Assembly (NCBI RefSeq): GCF_014695585.1
Contig: NZ_JACJON010000061.1
Span: forward strand, 1-64,000
Length of the DNA: 64,000 nt
DNA from: Microcoleus sp. FACHB-831
GTDB taxonomy: Bacteria > Cyanobacteriota > Cyanobacteriia > Cyanobacteriales > FACHB-T130
Reading direction: 5' to 3'
Both the position numbers and the translations under genes were made by a program. The notes under the pieces are model-generated. The model had not been told where the DNA came from. It was given only the letters and a program-made list of their open reading frames with translations, and ran no database searches. Positions 53,375 through 64,000 of the stretch are shown piece by piece (position 1 is the stretch's first letter; each line of letters begins with the position of its first letter).

Positions 53375-56300
53375 CTACTGGGCTGGAGTCAGCACCTTCT
53401 CAGCAGGCTCATCAGCGCTAGCTTCAGGTGAATTAGCTTCACTAGGAGGTACTACCTGCCAGAACTGGGGCAGATACTCAGACCAGTTGGCTAAAATTGT
53501 CTTTGCCTTCTGGCTGCCAGTCCGGTCAGCGTGCAGCTCAATCAGTTCTTTTAACTGCTGTTCGCCAGCAGGAGTTACCACCCGCTGAGTCTTGACAATC
53601 TCTCGGTTAACCTTGTCAGAGAAGCTACCATCTTCATCCAAGAAGTACGCCAAACCTCCGGTATGGCCAGCACTAACGTTACGACCAACCTTGCCTAAGA
53701 CAACGATAACGCCGCCTGTCATATATTCACAGCAGTGGTCGCCAGCACCCTCAATTACTGCCTGACCCTTAGAGTTGCGGACGGCAAAGCGTTCGCCAGC
53801 TAAACCGTTGGCAAACAGAATACCGCCCGTAGCTCCGTAGAGACAGGTATTGCCAACAATCACGTTTTGTGAAGCGTTGTAGTTAGCCTCGGTCGGTGGC
53901 TTAATGATAATCTCGCCACCGTGCATTCCTTTAGCCACGTAGTCATTTGCCTCTCCTTCCAGGTACAAATTCATACCAGGAAGGTTGAATGCTCCAAAGC
54001 TCTGACCGACACTACCTTGGAATTTGAGAGTAATTTGTCCTTCAAACCCAGTGTTACCATACACAGATGCGATCGCGCCCGACAGCCGCGCCCCAATTGT
54101 CCGGTCTGTGTTTACCGCCCGAATTGTCTTGGTCACGCTACCCTGGTCGCGAATTGCAGCCTGAATCTCCGCATCAGCTAGCAACTCATCATCCAAAACT
54201 GGCCCGTTACTATGTACTGGTTCGTGATTCAACCACGAACGATTCTCCCGCGTATCGGGCAACTTGGTGATGCAGTCGAGATTAAGCGCTGCTGTTTTAG
54301 TTAGCTTAATGTCTTCCCGAACCCCCAGCAAATCAGCGCGACCGATGATTTCGTTCAAAGAACGATAACCCAACCGTGCCAACAGCTGCCGCACTTCTTC
54401 CGCCACAAAATAGAAGAAATTAACGACGTGTTCTGGCAATCCTGGGAAACGCTTCCGCAGGTTTTCCTGTTGAGAAGCTACTCCCACAGGGCAATTATTA
54501 GTGTGGCAAATCCGCGCCATGATACACCCTTCGGCAATCATAGCTACAGAACCGAAGCCATACTCTTCGCCACCCATTAACGCCCCCATGAGGACATCCC
54601 AGCCAGTCTTGAAACCGCCATCTACGCGGAGAAGGACGCGATCGCGCAATTCATTCTCCATAAGCACGCGATGCACTTCTGTCAAGCCCAATTCCCAAGG
54701 GCTACCCGCGTGCTTAATCGAACTCAGCGGCGATGCTCCAGTCCCCCCGTCGTGGCCGGAAACCTGGATAATATCTGCATTCGCCTTAGCTACGCCAGCA
54801 GCGATCGTACCAATACCAACTTCAGCCACCAGCTTCACAGATACTCCCGCCTTCGGATTAATCTGGTGCAAGTCAAAAATTAACTGCGCCAAATCCTCGA
54901 TGGAGTAAATATCGTGGTGCGGTGGAGGAGAAATCAGCGTCACCCCAGGCTTTGAGCGTCGCAGCATCGCAATGTACGGGCTTACCTTCGTCCCAGGTAA
55001 CTGGCCGCCTTCTCCTGGCTTGGCACCTTGGGCAATCTTAATCTCAATCTGCTTAGCGCTCATGAGATATTCGGGAGTAACTCCAAAACGACCGGATGCT
55101 ACCTGCTTGATAGAACTAGAAGCCGTATCGCCTTTCTTCAACCCTTTAAGATGCGGCAGCAGTTCGGAATGACCCATCTCGTCAACATCGTCCAGAACTT
55201 TGTAGCGAACTGGGTCTTCGCCACCTTCGCCTGAGTTTGACTTGCCGCCGATGCGATTCATAGCGATCGCCAGCACCTCATGCGCTTCCCGCGACAATGC
55301 TCCCAACGACATACCGCCTGTAGCAAAGCGCTTGACGATGCTCTCAACAGTCTCTACTTCCTCAACCGGAATAGATGCGCGATCGCTGTTAAACTCCAGC
55401 AAATCCCGCAACGCCGTTATCGGGCGTCCCGCCAATTGCTTTTTGTAAACCTCGTAGTGGTCGTATGCCTTACCCGCCACTGCTTTATGCAGCGCCTTAG
55501 CCATTTCTGGGGAATTCATGTGATACTCCCCACCAGGGCGATACTGAACGAAGCCAAAATTTTCTAACTTCTTCCGCGTCAGTTCGGGGAAAGCCGCCGA
55601 GTGGAATGAGATTACCTCAGTCGCTAGTTCCCTAGTTGTAATGCCACCCAGCCGCGACGCCGTACCAGCAAAACCCAACTTCAGTAAATCCGAGCCAATA
55701 CCAATCGCCTCAAATATTTGCGCTCCGTGATAGCTAGACAGCAGCGAAATTCCCATCTTCGATAGGATTTTCAACAAACCATCTTCTACAGCCTTGCGAT
55801 ACTTCTTCTGAGCATCGCCGATGGCAGTCTTAGCAATTTTGCCCCGCTCCATCAGCGCTTGCGTCTTAGAATCAGACCACCAACTGCGAACCGTTTCTAA
55901 AGCCAAATAAGGACAAACTGCACTCGCTCCGTAGCCAATCAAACAAGCAAAATGGTGGGTACTCCAGCACTGGGCTGTATCGACAACTAGGGATGCTTTG
56001 CAGCGCAAACCTTGACGGATCAAGTGATGGTGTACTGCTCCCACAGCGAGCAGGGGAGGAATATAACTCTTTTCCTCACCCAAAGCCCCAGTGCTTCTGT
56101 CGCTCAAGATTAGGATCTTCTTACCGTTTTGCACAGCATCAGCAGCACCTCTGCATAATGCCCGCACTGCTGTTTCTAGACCTTCCGGCCCAGCAGCAAT
56201 ATCAAACAAAGTTGACAAAGTTGCCGTTTCCAAACCAGAGGTGCGAACGCTCTCCAGTTCTGCATCGTTCAACACAGGAGAATTCAGCTTTAACACCCCT

Positions 56301-58087
56301 GCGTACTCTGCTTTTACTTCAAGCAGATTTGCGCGATCGCCTAGCGACATCGCCAGCGACATTACCATTCCCTCTCTCAGAGGGTCAATCGCCGGATTCG
56401 TTACTTGGGCAAAGCGTTGTTTAAAGTAGTCGTAAAGCAAGTGCGGCTTTTCCGACAAAACGGCTAAGGGAATGTCATCACCCATGCAGAAAGTAGGCTC
56501 CTTCCCGCTAGCTGCCATCTCAGTAATGACCATTTCTACATCTTCTGTTGTGTAGCCAAAAGCCATTTGATTTTGCAGAAGCGCCTGTCCTTCCAGCTGA
56601 GTAGCCTCGCCAAACGGTTGAGCGGCCATTGTTTGCCGATGTGCAGACAGCCATTCCCCATAAGGTGCAGAGGACGCAATCCGCTGCTTAATCTCCCAGT
56701 TTTTCTGTATTTCGCCGTTTTCCAGGTCAACAGCAATCATTTGACCGGGGCCGAGACGACCTTTCTCCAATATTTCGGCTTCTGGCAGTTCCACCACACC
56801 AGCTTCCGAAGCTACTACAACATACCCATTCTTGGTGATGATGTAACGAGCTGGACGCAAGCCATTCCGGTCTAGAGTTGCCCCTACCTTCTTGCCATCG
56901 CTGAATACAAGCAGAGCTGGCCCATCCCAAGGTTCCTGTAGGCCGTTGTAGTATTCATAAAAATCAACAATTTCTGGGTGATTTGCCAAATCTGGCTGAT
57001 TTTGGTACGCTTCCGGCACCATAATCATCATCGCTTCCATCGGGCTGCGCCCAGAGCGCACTAGCAATTCTGCCACGTTGTCTAACGTTGCCGAGTCGCT
57101 GTTATCTATGTGGACGAGCGGCTTTAGATCGTTAATGCGATCGCCCCAAATTGGATGGTCGAGTTCTGCTTCTCGTGCCATCATCCAGTTGATGTTGCCT
57201 AGCAGCGTATTGATCTCGCCGTTGTGTCCCAGCATACGCATTGGTTGAGCTAAAGGCCACTTGGGCATCGTGTTTGTGCTAAAGCGTCGATGATAGACTG
57301 CAAAAGCACTTTTATACGCTGGATTTTTTAAATCTGTGTAAAACTCTCCCAGAACCGCTGAACGCACCATGCCTTTGTATACTATGGTGCGGCAGGAAAA
57401 GGAACAAAAGTAAAAATCCGAGGTATCAAGGCTCTCTTGTGGGCTGCGCATGGCGGGCTGGCTGCTGACGGCTGGCCAGCTATCGCCGCCTCCTGAAGAT
57501 AGAGCTTTGACAATTCGGCGACGAGCTAAATATAATTGCCGCTCCAGTTCATCTCCCTTTAAGAGCGGGGAAGCTACTACCACCTGTTCAATCTGGGGCT
57601 GCGTCCGCGACGCTTGCACTCCTAGCACTTGAGGTTGCACTGGCACGACTCGCCAGCCTACTATATCTAATTTCTCTTCGGTGAGTATTTTTTCAACAAC
57701 TTGGCGGGCTGCGATCGCTGCTTGGGCATCTTGGGGTAAAAACATCATACCCACCCCTACCCGTACTGCCGTCGGCAAATGAACGCCTTGTTCGGCAAAT
57801 GACTGAGTAAGCAGTTCCCAAGGGATAGCGGTCATCAACCCAGCTCCATCCCCCGAATCCTTATCAGCACTACAACCGCCCCGGTGTTCTAGACAAGTCA
57901 GGGCAGACAATGCTTGCTCAACCAACAAATGGCTGGCTTCTCTTCTCTGAGAAGCAATAAAGCCGACGCCACAAGCATCCCGTTCCTCGACCAACCAGCG
58001 TTGACCTGGGTATGGGGCATCGCCCTCATTCAACAGATGACCTTCTTGGTTGTTATTCACACTCCTGATTTCCATGCGACGATCCAC
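53375..58087 (-). CDS. glsF: Glutamate synthase, probably ferredoxin-dependent (Fd-GOGAT)
   Basis: This enzyme makes two glutamates from glutamine and 2-oxoglutarate. The product has 1570 residues. [13 protein letters not shown] near residue 38 carries the amidotransferase Cys, exposed after removal of a propeptide. [17 protein letters not shown] and [20 protein letters not shown] follow. The synthase part has [18 protein letters not shown] and [32 protein letters not shown] gives the [3Fe-4S] ligands, and the glycine-rich GXXGXXXG helix repeats lie at the C-terminus. No small subunit gene is adjacent and the [13 protein letters not shown] start suggests the ferredoxin type rather than GltB. 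GTG 58087 follows AAGGA at five bases. Confidence 0.9.
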   Translation of the reverse strand: MDRRMEIRSVNNNQEGHLLNEGDAPYPGQRWLVEERDACGVGFIASQRREASHLLVEQALSALTCLEHRGGCSADKDSGDGAGLMTAIPWELLTQSFAEQGVHLPTAVRVGVGMMFLPQDAQAAIAARQVVEKILTEEKLDIVGWRVVPVQPQVLGVQASRTQPQIEQVVVASPLLKGDELERQLYLARRRIVKALSSGGGDSWPAVSSQPAMRSPQESLDTSDFYFCSFSCRTIVYKGMVRSAVLGEFYTDLKNPAYKSAFAVYHRRFSTNTMPKWPLAQPMRMLGHNGEINTLLGNINWMMAREAELDHPIWGDRINDLKPLVHIDNSDSATLDNVAELLVRSGRSPMEAMMIMVPEAYQNQPDLANHPEIVDFYEYYNGLQEPWDGPALLVFSDGKKVGATLDRNGLRPARYIITKNGYVVVASEAGVVELPEAEILEKGRLGPGQMIAVDLENGEIQKNWEIKQRIASSAPYGEWLSAHRQTMAAQPFGEATQLEGQALLQNQMAFGYTTEDVEMVITEMAASGKEPTFCMGDDIPLAVLSEKPHLLYDYFKQRFAQVTNPAIDPLREGMVMSLAMSLGDRANLLEVKAEYAGVLKLNSPVLNDAELESVRTSGLETATLSTLFDIAAGPEGLETAVRALCRGAADAVQNGKKILILSDRSTGALGEEKSYIPPLLAVGAVHHHLIRQGLRCKASLVVDTAQCWSTHHFACLIGYGASAVCPYLALETVRSWWSDSKTQALMERGKIAKTAIGDAQKKYRKAVEDGLLKILSKMGISLLSSYHGAQIFEAIGIGSDLLKLGFAGTASRLGGITTRELATEVISFHSAAFPELTRKKLENFGFVQYRPGGEYHMNSPEMAKALHKAVAGKAYDHYEVYKKQLAGRPITALRDLLEFNSDRASIPVEEVETVESIVKRFATGGMSLGALSREAHEVLAIAMNRIGGKSNSGEGGEDPVRYKVLDDVDEMGHSELLPHLKGLKKGDTASSSIKQVASGRFGVTPEYLMSAKQIEIKIAQGAKPGEGGQLPGTKVSPYIAMLRRSKPGVTLISPPPHHDIYSIEDLAQLIFDLHQINPKAGVSVKLVAEVGIGTIAAGVAKANADIIQVSGHDGGTGASPLSSIKHAGSPWELGLTEVHRVLMENELRDRVLLRVDGGFKTGWDVLMGALMGGEEYGFGSVAMIAEGCIMARICHTNNCPVGVASQQENLRKRFPGLPEHVVNFFYFVAEEVRQLLARLGYRSLNEIIGRADLLGVREDIKLTKTAALNLDCITKLPDTRENRSWLNHEPVHSNGPVLDDELLADAEIQAAIRDQGSVTKTIRAVNTDRTIGARLSGAIASVYGNTGFEGQITLKFQGSVGQSFGAFNLPGMNLYLEGEANDYVAKGMHGGEIIIKPPTEANYNASQNVIVGNTCLYGATGGILFANGLAGERFAVRNSKGQAVIEGAGDHCCEYMTGGVIVVLGKVGRNVSAGHTGGLAYFLDEDGSFSDKVNREIVKTQRVVTPAGEQQLKELIELHADRTGSQKAKTILANWSEYLPQFWQVVPPSEANSPEASADEPAEKVLTPAQ

Positions 58088-58728
58088 GTTTTTCCTTTAG
58101 TGATAGGGCTTTACTCAATGGGCGGTGCTTAAACCTGCGGCACCTGCTGTTCCGGCCATTTTCCGAAATATAAAGTTAGCAAACAGTGACCTAATATGTA
58201 CAATGATTTCATCGCCTTCGTAGGTTTTAACTTACTTGAGGAGCAGTGTTGCTCTTCGAGCAAGGCGCTGATGCACTGTATGCTTAAGCCTGGTTTTAGG
58301 AACGGGTAAGGTTTCGGTTGTTGAGGATTCCGCAATTGTATCGCTTACCTCACTTACCAGCTGCTACTTTAGGGGTCTCCATACTAATCAAAATGTAACG
58401 CTCGGCGGTTTTGTTCTTGGGTGCAATTGTTCTCAAGTGAGCGATCGCTTTCAAGAAACTATCTTAAAACTCCGGATTATATACCTATGTCCTGATTATG
58501 GTAATGGACTAGCCATATTATAGGAAATACATAGCGATCGCAATCCCTAAGTTAATATTTAACTTGATGCAAATTGTGCATCACTTCCATGTATAAGTTA
58601 TCTCACATCAACCACGGCTGTTTCCAACCAATTGAGAGTAACTTGAGGATTCCCTTGTCAGCCTCTCAGGAGTCATAGCTATTAGAATAGCGTTTATTCA
58701 AACAAATCTTAGAAATCAAAATTTTTTT
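58088..58728. other. Divergent promoter region of glsF and the glycosidase gene
   Basis: No gene is supported in 641 bases. A hairpin TTGCTC-TTC-GAGCAA (58249-58263) sits inside CAGTG/CACTG arms (58244-58278), about 160 bases before glsF. I looked for an NtcA site (GTA-N8-TAC) and did not find a good one. Confidence 0.4.
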
Positions 58729-60729
58729 GTGAAAACTCTCTGGCTAACTGCTTTCATTATCAGCTCTCTAGAACTAACGTCAAACCAGATTAGCAGCAGC
58801 CAGCCGATAGTGCCCATCGATAAAACCGCGCCGCGGAGCTATCCCGAAGAGGGGAGATTTATTGCTTTGGAGTCAGAGGTTCGGCTAAAACCCCAGGAGC
58901 CTTCCTCAAAAGCAAACAAGTCGCAAATTCAGCAAGGCACTCAATTATCTTTAAATGGTCGGACTTTTCCAGTCGCTTGGAGCAAGTGGTCGCAGGCGGG
59001 AAAGTCTTATATTGGCATTAGCGACACTGGCTTAATGCAAACCTTTGGTGTAGAGCTTTTAAACACCACAAATGTAGCTCGACAGCCGATTCAGTGGTTT
59101 TCCCGTTCTAGAACAACCACAGAATACCTTCCGGCGATCGCGAGGGGTCCATATCGGTATCTGGATATTACCAGCTTGGCGCGGGCATTTGGTTGGCAAC
59201 TGAAAGTTAATGGAAGCACCCTGCAAATTTCAACTCCCCCAGCGCAAGTAGCCGATATAAGACCAGAGCTTCAGGGGTCGGGCACAAGCGATGCATTAAC
59301 AGGTTTACCACAGCGCATTGTAGTAGATCTAGACCGCCCTACTGTCTGGCAAGTCAGTCACCAAACTCAAGAAGCTGTTATTACAATAGACGCCGCTGCT
59401 GCTCCAGCGCTGTTAGAACGCTTTAAGCCACTCCCAGCCCAGCCACCACAACCCCAATTAGGAGTACCAAGCCAGCCGGACGACGAAGCAGCAATCCCAC
59501 AACCACCCAACCAACCTTCAGTTGCGCCCACCCCACAACCGCCTCCCCTGATTGTTGAAGGCATGGGGAACAAAACAACTATAAAAGTCAAGATTCCACC
59601 TGGGTGGCGTCCCAAAGTTTCGAGCCTCTCTACCCCTTCAACTCGCTTAGTTCTTGATATTGCCCCGGATGCTATGGTGGAGCGAGATATTCTTTGGGCA
59701 CCGGGAGTACGGTGGCGACAGAAGTACCTCAATTTAGGAACTTCTCGTTTTGCTACTACATGGCTGGAAATCAATCTGCGCCAGCCTGGAATAACTTTTA
59801 GGCCAATACTGGGTACGCCACCGAGCTTAGTGGGAATCGCGCCTTTAGTAAAAAGCGCCCCTTTATGGCAGGCTGCGGCGGCAATAAACGCTGGCTTTTT
59901 TAATCGGAACTCACAGCTACCGTTGGGGGCGATTCGCCGAGAGGGTAGATGGTTGTCGAGTCCGATTCTCAACCGGGGAGCGATCGCTTGGAACGATCGT
60001 GGTGAAATTAAGATGGGTCGTCTTAGCGTTGAGGAAACTTTAATTACTCAAGGGGGCGATCGTTTACCCGTTCTTTATCTAAATAGTGGCTACGTCCAAG
60101 CCGGAATTGCCCGATACACTCCATCGTGGGGTCGAACCTATACTCCCCTAACTGATAACGAAATTGTATTGGTAGTGCAAAATAACCAGCTAACAAGGCA
60201 AATACCTGGTGGAGCCTCAGTTGGTAAAACCCCTATCCAAATTCCTCTTGACGGTTATTTACTGAGTATACGAACCAATCCAGAGTTAGCTAGTGTGCTG
60301 GCAGTAGGTACAAAGCTGAGTATCGAGAGCTTTACCGTCCCAGCCGACTTTAGCCGCTATCCTAACATTTTGGGTGCTGGGCCACTTTTAGTGGAAAACG
60401 GTCAAATTGTTCTAGATGCCAAAGCTGAAAAATTTAATGACGCTTTTAGTAAGCAAACAGCAGTCCGCAGCGCGATCGGTACAACCGCATCTGGTACGTT
60501 AATTATCGCTGCGGTTCATAACCGTGCTGGCGGCGCAGGGCCTACGTTAACGGAAACTGCCCAGTTGATGCAGCTTATGGGAGCTGTTGACTCCCTCAAC
60601 CTCGATGGCGGCAGTTCCACAAGTCTATATCTGGGCGGGCAACTAATCAATCGCTCTCCTGCAACAGCCGCCCGCGTTCATAACGCTCTTGGTATCTTTC
60701 TCCAGCCTCCTTCGCAGATAGATAAGTAG
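58729..60729 (+). CDS. Phosphodiester glycosidase (NAGPA) family protein
   Basis: The product has 666 residues. A signal sequence (WLTAFIISSLELTSNQ) is followed by a domain of about 130 residues with SLNGRTFPVAWSKW and LDITSLARAFGWQLKVNGST, similar to a copper amine oxidase N-terminal-like module. A Pro-rich linker leads to an AMIN-like part (KTTIKVKIPPGW). The C-terminal NAGPA/DUF2233 domain has AAAINAGFFNRN, LNRGAIAWNDRG, VLYLNSGYVQ and SLNLDGGSSTSLYLGG. These proteins act on phosphodiester-linked sugars or envelope glycans in the periplasm. GTG 58729 is the start. Confidence 0.85.
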   Translation: MKTLWLTAFIISSLELTSNQISSSQPIVPIDKTAPRSYPEEGRFIALESEVRLKPQEPSSKANKSQIQQGTQLSLNGRTFPVAWSKWSQAGKSYIGISDTGLMQTFGVELLNTTNVARQPIQWFSRSRTTTEYLPAIARGPYRYLDITSLARAFGWQLKVNGSTLQISTPPAQVADIRPELQGSGTSDALTGLPQRIVVDLDRPTVWQVSHQTQEAVITIDAAAAPALLERFKPLPAQPPQPQLGVPSQPDDEAAIPQPPNQPSVAPTPQPPPLIVEGMGNKTTIKVKIPPGWRPKVSSLSTPSTRLVLDIAPDAMVERDILWAPGVRWRQKYLNLGTSRFATTWLEINLRQPGITFRPILGTPPSLVGIAPLVKSAPLWQAAAAINAGFFNRNSQLPLGAIRREGRWLSSPILNRGAIAWNDRGEIKMGRLSVEETLITQGGDRLPVLYLNSGYVQAGIARYTPSWGRTYTPLTDNEIVLVVQNNQLTRQIPGGASVGKTPIQIPLDGYLLSIRTNPELASVLAVGTKLSIESFTVPADFSRYPNILGAGPLLVENGQIVLDAKAEKFNDAFSKQTAVRSAIGTTASGTLIIAAVHNRAGGAGPTLTETAQLMQLMGAVDSLNLDGGSSTSLYLGGQLINRSPATAARVHNALGIFLQPPSQIDK

Positions 60730-61131
60730 TGCCAATTGCTGCTTACCTTACCCATAACTGAAAGGCTTTGTAATTTTTAACTGCTCAACCTCAATGGTTA
60801 TTAATTAAAGCTTGGTTAAAGTTAAACTCTTTTGAATTAAAGAATTGATATAAATTTACCTTAATAACCTTAATTTGCTCGCAGCCACGCTAAAGCATCT
60901 GTTATGTTTGGCTAAGGGGTTATCTTACAAACTATTGTAAGGATGGCAGTTTAAGGCCGACGATTAAATGTTGAGATATAATAAAGCGGGCATTATCTAG
61001 CTGCTTCCTAAATTCAACATTTGTCCATCTTTTAACGGTGTCCTTCCAGCCCGAAATAATTTCTAGATCGCCTGTATTGGATATTGGTCTTCCGACTATA
61101 AATTTTGCACCCGTTTTCCGGAGAAAAAATA
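60730..61131. other. Intergenic region before the mannose-6-phosphate isomerase gene
   Basis: No gene is supported. The first 150 bases are AT-rich. AAATGTTGA (60966-60974) and TCAACATTT (61014-61022) form an inverted repeat in the probable leader. Confidence 0.4.
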
Positions 61132-61560
61132 ATGGCGCAGTCACAAGAAGTTTCACAAGTTCCTGCACTAACACTACCAATTTCCCTGACGCCGAATGGC
61201 GTTGCCGCAACAGAATTGCGGCCTTGGGGTTCTTTCACAATTCTGGAAGAAGTTCGCGGGTACAAAATTAAGCGAATTGAGGTAAAGCCTGGACATCGTC
61301 TCAGCCTGCAAATGCATTACCACCGCAGCGAACATTGGATTGTAGTGTCAGGCACAGCTAAGGTGACTTGTGGAGATCAAGAACTTATACTTGGTAGCAA
61401 TCAATCTACCTATGTTCCCCAATGCACAACTCATAGGCTAGAAAATCCAGGCGTAATACCGTTGGTTTTAATTGAGGTTCAGAATGGGGAGTACTTGGGA
61501 GAGGATGACATCGTTCGGTTTCAAGACGACTATTCACGCAGTCAGTCAGCCGCTAAATAG
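61132..61560 (+). CDS. Mannose-6-phosphate isomerase, cupin type (type II)
   Basis: The 142-residue product is a cupin with ELRPWGSFTILEEVRGYKIK, VKPGHRLSLQMHYHRSEHWI and VVSGTAKVTCGDQELILGSN. YVPQCTTHRLENPG completes the metal site (two His and Glu in HYHRSEH, and His in THRLE). Such proteins interconvert mannose- and fructose-6-phosphate for envelope sugar supply, often next to GDP-mannose pyrophosphorylase, which is not present here. ATG 61132 is chosen because GGAGA at 61120-61124 is spaced seven bases from it. Confidence 0.85.
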   Translation: MAQSQEVSQVPALTLPISLTPNGVAATELRPWGSFTILEEVRGYKIKRIEVKPGHRLSLQMHYHRSEHWIVVSGTAKVTCGDQELILGSNQSTYVPQCTTHRLENPGVIPLVLIEVQNGEYLGEDDIVRFQDDYSRSQSAAK

Positions 61561-61615
61561 GTAGTAGACCCACAGGCTAGAGTGTTTAAATTATTGTGGG
61601 CGCTTCCCACTGGCG

Positions 61616-61659
61616 GGAGTCAGAATTCTATTTTCTACGGTATTCTAAATTCTGGCTCC
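61616..61659 (+). terminator. Hairpin terminator after the cupin gene
   Basis: GGAGTCAGAATT (61616-61627) pairs with AATTCTGGCTCC (61648-61659) with one G-U pair, followed by TATATTTTT. It separates the cupin gene from the HesB gene. Confidence 0.7.
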
Positions 61660-61675
61660 TATATTTTTAAATGCG

Positions 61676-62005
61676 ATGATTAATATAAGTAAAGCCGCTA
61701 AAGGTGAAATCTTACGTTTACGTTCCAAGCGTCAAAATCAAGATCTATGCTTGCGTCTAGCTGTTAAGCAAGGCGGTTGTTCTGGGTTTTCATATAGTAT
61801 TGAGTTTGAACGAATGGAAGGCAGTGAGGATAATGTCTATGATTGTGGTGGGATTATCGTGCTAGTGGCTGCCGAAGATCTAAAATTCATAAATGGTCTA
61901 ACTATAGATTACTCAGAAGACTTGATGGGTGGTGGTTTTCGCTTCCACAACCCCAATGCGGTGCAAAGCTGCGGCTGTGGTAACTCGTTTGCTGTAGAGG
62001 TATGA
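61676..62005 (+). CDS. Iron-sulfur cluster assembly protein, IscA/HesB family
   Basis: The 109-residue product has the A-type carrier layout. AVKQGGCSGFSYSIEF holds the first conserved Cys, and the C-terminal SCGCGNSF holds the Cys-Gly-Cys pair. The three Cys bind iron or a [Fe-S] cluster, which it passes to target proteins. MGGGFRFHNPNAV is the usual sequence before CGCG. It is upstream of the str operon but has its own spacer. Confidence 0.92.
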   Translation: MINISKAAKGEILRLRSKRQNQDLCLRLAVKQGGCSGFSYSIEFERMEGSEDNVYDCGGIIVLVAAEDLKFINGLTIDYSEDLMGGGFRFHNPNAVQSCGCGNSFAVEV

Positions 62006-62085
62006 TGGGCGATCGCGTAGGTGAAGCGCTAACCTTAGTTTAGGGCAGGAATACCCATTAGTTTCGTTCCTCGGCTACTAATAAA

Positions 62086-62115
62086 TTGACATAAGTACTA
62101 TAAATTCGGTATACT
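62086..62115 (+). promoter_or_regulatory. Sigma-70-type promoter of the str operon
   Basis: TTGACA (62086-62091) and TATACT (62110-62115) with an 18-base spacer lie about 50 bases before rpsL. Both boxes match the consensus well. Confidence 0.65.
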
Positions 62116-62165
62116 CGGAATTTGTCAACACTTCAAACAATTGGGAAATGTCCAAGCTGTAACTC

Positions 62166-62546
62166 ATGCCCACTATTCAGCAGCTGATTCGTAACGAACG
62201 CCAGCAAACACAGAAGAAAACAAAGTCACCAGCGCTGAAGGAATGCCCCCAGCGTAGAGGAGTTTGTACTAGGGTCTATACGACCACTCCTAAAAAACCC
62301 AACTCAGCCCTTCGTAAGGTGGCCAGAGTCCGCCTGACTTCTGGCTTTGAAGTGACGGCTTATATCCCAGGTATAGGTCATAATCTCCAAGAACACTCTG
62401 TTGTGATGATTCGGGGTGGCCGGGTTAAGGATTTGCCCGGAGTCCGGTATCACATTATCCGAGGAACCCTAGATACGGCGGGAGTCAAGGATCGCCGTCA
62501 AGGTCGTTCCAAGTATGGGACAAAACGCCCCAAACCTAAGGCTTAA
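62166..62546 (+). CDS. rpsL: Ribosomal protein S12
   Basis: The 126-residue product has [52 protein letters not shown] and the decoding-loop sequence [20 protein letters not shown]. It is the first gene of the str operon. K43-type and K88-type positions are wild type ([14 protein letters not shown]), so no streptomycin-resistance change is seen. Confidence 0.98.
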   Translation: MPTIQQLIRNERQQTQKKTKSPALKECPQRRGVCTRVYTTTPKKPNSALRKVARVRLTSGFEVTAYIPGIGHNLQEHSVVMIRGGRVKDLPGVRYHIIRGTLDTAGVKDRRQGRSKYGTKRPKPKA

Positions 62547-62753
62547 ATCGGTTCCTTTATTTGGGTACGGCGAGCGTCCCAAAAGGTCAATTTTTCAAAA
62601 AGACTTGTGCTGGGATCTCGGGTGGCGGCGATCGCGCAGCAGATTCACGGGATTGGCTCCAAGAACTTTAGATTGTCAAAGTCCAAAAGTAGGAGTGCAA
62701 AGTCTTCACTAATAGTCCAGCATTTGAAGCGTTTTTGTTTTTAAAGGCTTATT

Positions 62754-63224
62754 ATGTCTCGTCGCACTGCTATTAAAAAGCGTCCGGTTCCTCCAGATTC
62801 CGTATACAACAGCCGCCTTGTCAGTATGATGGTGCGGCGGATTATGCGGCATGGCAAAAAATCTATTGCTTATGGCATTATTTATGATGCCATGAAAACA
62901 ATTGAGGAACGGACAGGAGGAGAACCGCTAGAAACGTTTGAGAGAGCGGTTCGCAACGTAACACCTTTGGTGGAAGTCAAAGCAAGGCGGGTGGGCGGTG
63001 CTACCTACCAAGTGCCTATGGAAGTTCGTCCTGAAAGGGGTACAGCCTTAGCGTTGCGTTGGCTGATCCAATTTTCAAGGTCTAGACCCGGTCGCACAAT
63101 GGCGGGTAAGCTAGCCAATGAATTGATGGACGCGGCTAATGAGACTGGTAATGCTATTCGCAAGCGGGAAGAAACCCACCGGATGGCTGAAGCAAATAAA
63201 GCGTTTGCTCATTATCGGTACTAG
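62754..63224 (+). CDS. rpsG: Ribosomal protein S7
   Basis: The 156-residue product starts [20 protein letters not shown] and contains [40 protein letters not shown] and [21 protein letters not shown]7 organises the head of the 30S subunit. It follows rpsL with a 207-base spacer, longer than usual in this operon. Confidence 0.98.
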   Translation: MSRRTAIKKRPVPPDSVYNSRLVSMMVRRIMRHGKKSIAYGIIYDAMKTIEERTGGEPLETFERAVRNVTPLVEVKARRVGGATYQVPMEVRPERGTALALRWLIQFSRSRPGRTMAGKLANELMDAANETGNAIRKREETHRMAEANKAFAHYRY

Positions 63225-63814
63225 GCTCAAAATAATTTTGCTGGGGGTTCCCCAGCATCCCCCCTTTTTAGGGGATATTACACAAAAAAAGGTGAGGTAA
63301 ACCGGGTAGGTAAATATAAATGTAAACAAAGTTGATGATAAGATAAGAAATGTATCAAAAGACATTTCCTAGAAAACCTCGCTTAGCCATGCTCTTAAGA
63401 GTAATGGTATAAAACCTGTGGTAAATCTAGGTAAAATAAAGGCAGTAGGGTAAGGCTAAAACTTGCAGAGACGAAATAAACCCGACTCTACAAGCAGAGA
63501 GCTAAAACGAAGGGAATGCTCAGTCAAATCTGGTAAAGTCGGCACAAAAGCGGCAAAACAGCAAAGGGGAAACCTGATTGCATAAGCAAAGCCGCCAAAG
63601 TCTACAGCTACAGACGATAGAGCAGCCGTGAAAATCCCAGCATAAATTATGGATGTGGTGTTGCATCCATTAATAGCTAGTAAATAGCAAAACTGATGCT
63701 AGCCTAAAGACTTTGATAGCAGCTAAATGCTTTATCAAGATCTACAACCAAATAGTTACCTTATAAAAAGGGTAACGCATAAGTTTTTCTGCGGCACACA
63801 CGAAGGAGGTAGCC
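63225..63814 (+). promoter_or_regulatory. Long spacer between rpsG and fusA with hairpins
   Basis: The 590-base spacer has no gene. TGCTGGGG/CCCCAGCA (63239-63257) and ATCCCC/GGGGAT (63257-63276) are adjacent mutually exclusive stems with a T run at 63265-63269, which looks like a terminator or attenuator. A later hairpin ATGGATG/CATCCAT lies near 63649-63670. A separate promoter for fusA is likely downstream of them. Confidence 0.55.
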
Positions 63815-64000
63815 GTGGCACGTACCGTACCGATTGAGAGAACACGTAATATAGGGATTGCCGCCCACATTGATGCAGGCAAGACAACAACAACAGAACG
63901 TATCCTGTTCTACTCAGGTATGGTTCACAAGATTGGTGAAGTCCATGAAGGAACCACAGTAACTGACTGGATGGATCAGGAGCGAGAGCGCGGCATTACA
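63815..64000 (+). CDS. fusA: Elongation factor G, N-terminal part (cut by window end)
   Basis: GTG 63815 follows a near-ideal AAGGAGGT site. The 62 codons visible read [20 protein letters not shown], then the P-loop [31 protein letters not shown] and [10 protein letters not shown] (switch II start). EF-G is the GTPase that moves the ribosome during translocation. The rest lies outside the window. Confidence 0.97.
   Translation, partial: MARTVPIERTRNIGIAAHIDAGKTTTTERILFYSGMVHKIGEVHEGTTVTDWMDQERERGIT

Noticed and set aside
58129-58335. Minus-strand 68-codon frame upstream of glsF
   Set aside because: It has no binding site, lies in the leader region and shows no family similarity.
58088-58400. 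Glutamine riboswitch or NtcA site in front of glsF
   Set aside because: Neither the GGAAGTAGG/CCGAAGG blocks nor a GTA-N8-TAC site was found on the minus strand.

Overview
The window is chromosomal DNA of a cyanobacterium, most likely filamentous. The octamer GCGATCGC (HIP1) recurs throughout, inside and between genes. Lineage markers are ycf35, ycf46, a PAM68 homologue, the cruF-cruG pair of myxoxanthophyll synthesis, a panC-cmk fusion, a probable ferredoxin-dependent glutamate synthase and a probable EbsA pilus protein. Gene spacing is loose. Several intergenic regions carry short dispersed repeats (gagttttgag, ttgttcattg, taactct motifs) and perfect hairpins, as in large filamentous genomes. 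Family names below come from reading the translated sequences; no database search was run.

Layout. 1-152: 3' part of a 5S rRNA and its terminator, so an rRNA operon ends here. 660-1127: eroded IS701-like transposase. 1.7-9.5 kb: ATP-type PEP carboxykinase, a TPR protein, a broken KTSC-like gene, a nucleoside hydrolase, unknown proteins, a lipoprotein and rsmI. 9.7-15.8 kb: a membrane protein with an ethylene-receptor-like sensor joined to PAS-GGDEF-EAL, then a PfkB sugar kinase, a CysQ-type phosphatase and a TPR protein. 16-19 kb: a methyltransferase, then marR, operator-like repeats, a decayed HlyD/EmrA remnant and an MFS exporter, which looks like a collapsed efflux cassette. 19-26.6 kb: ribokinase, a DRTGG-domain ATPase, EbsA-like protein, an overlapping radical-SAM/GT2 glycosyltransferase pair, and dnaX.

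27-41 kb: a 1092-residue TPR-CHAT protease-like protein, RNase HI with a C-terminal extension, cruG and cruF, a GNAT protein, ruvX, rpsO, pam68, DAHP synthase, and a minus-strand RHH - ycf46 - ycf35 group. 41-47.6 kb: a NarL-type regulator convergent with a 1335-residue multi-PAS histidine kinase, tRNA-Cys and purM. 48-53 kb: a cell-wall block with rlpA, panC-cmk and two tandem polysaccharide deacetylases. 53-61.6 kb: glutamate synthase, a NAGPA-type phosphodiester glycosidase and a cupin mannose-6-phosphate isomerase. 61.7-64 kb: a HesB/IscA protein and the str operon (rpsL, rpsG, start of fusA).

Most of the window is housekeeping. The least ordinary parts are the ethylene-receptor-like c-di-GMP protein with an exact 60-bp in-frame duplication, the TPR-CHAT gene with palindromes upstream, the decayed efflux cassette that keeps its operator-like repeats, the radical-SAM/GT2 pair whose junction is a repeat hairpin, and a single CRISPR-repeat-like element with no array. 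I found no clear new multi-gene defence system.
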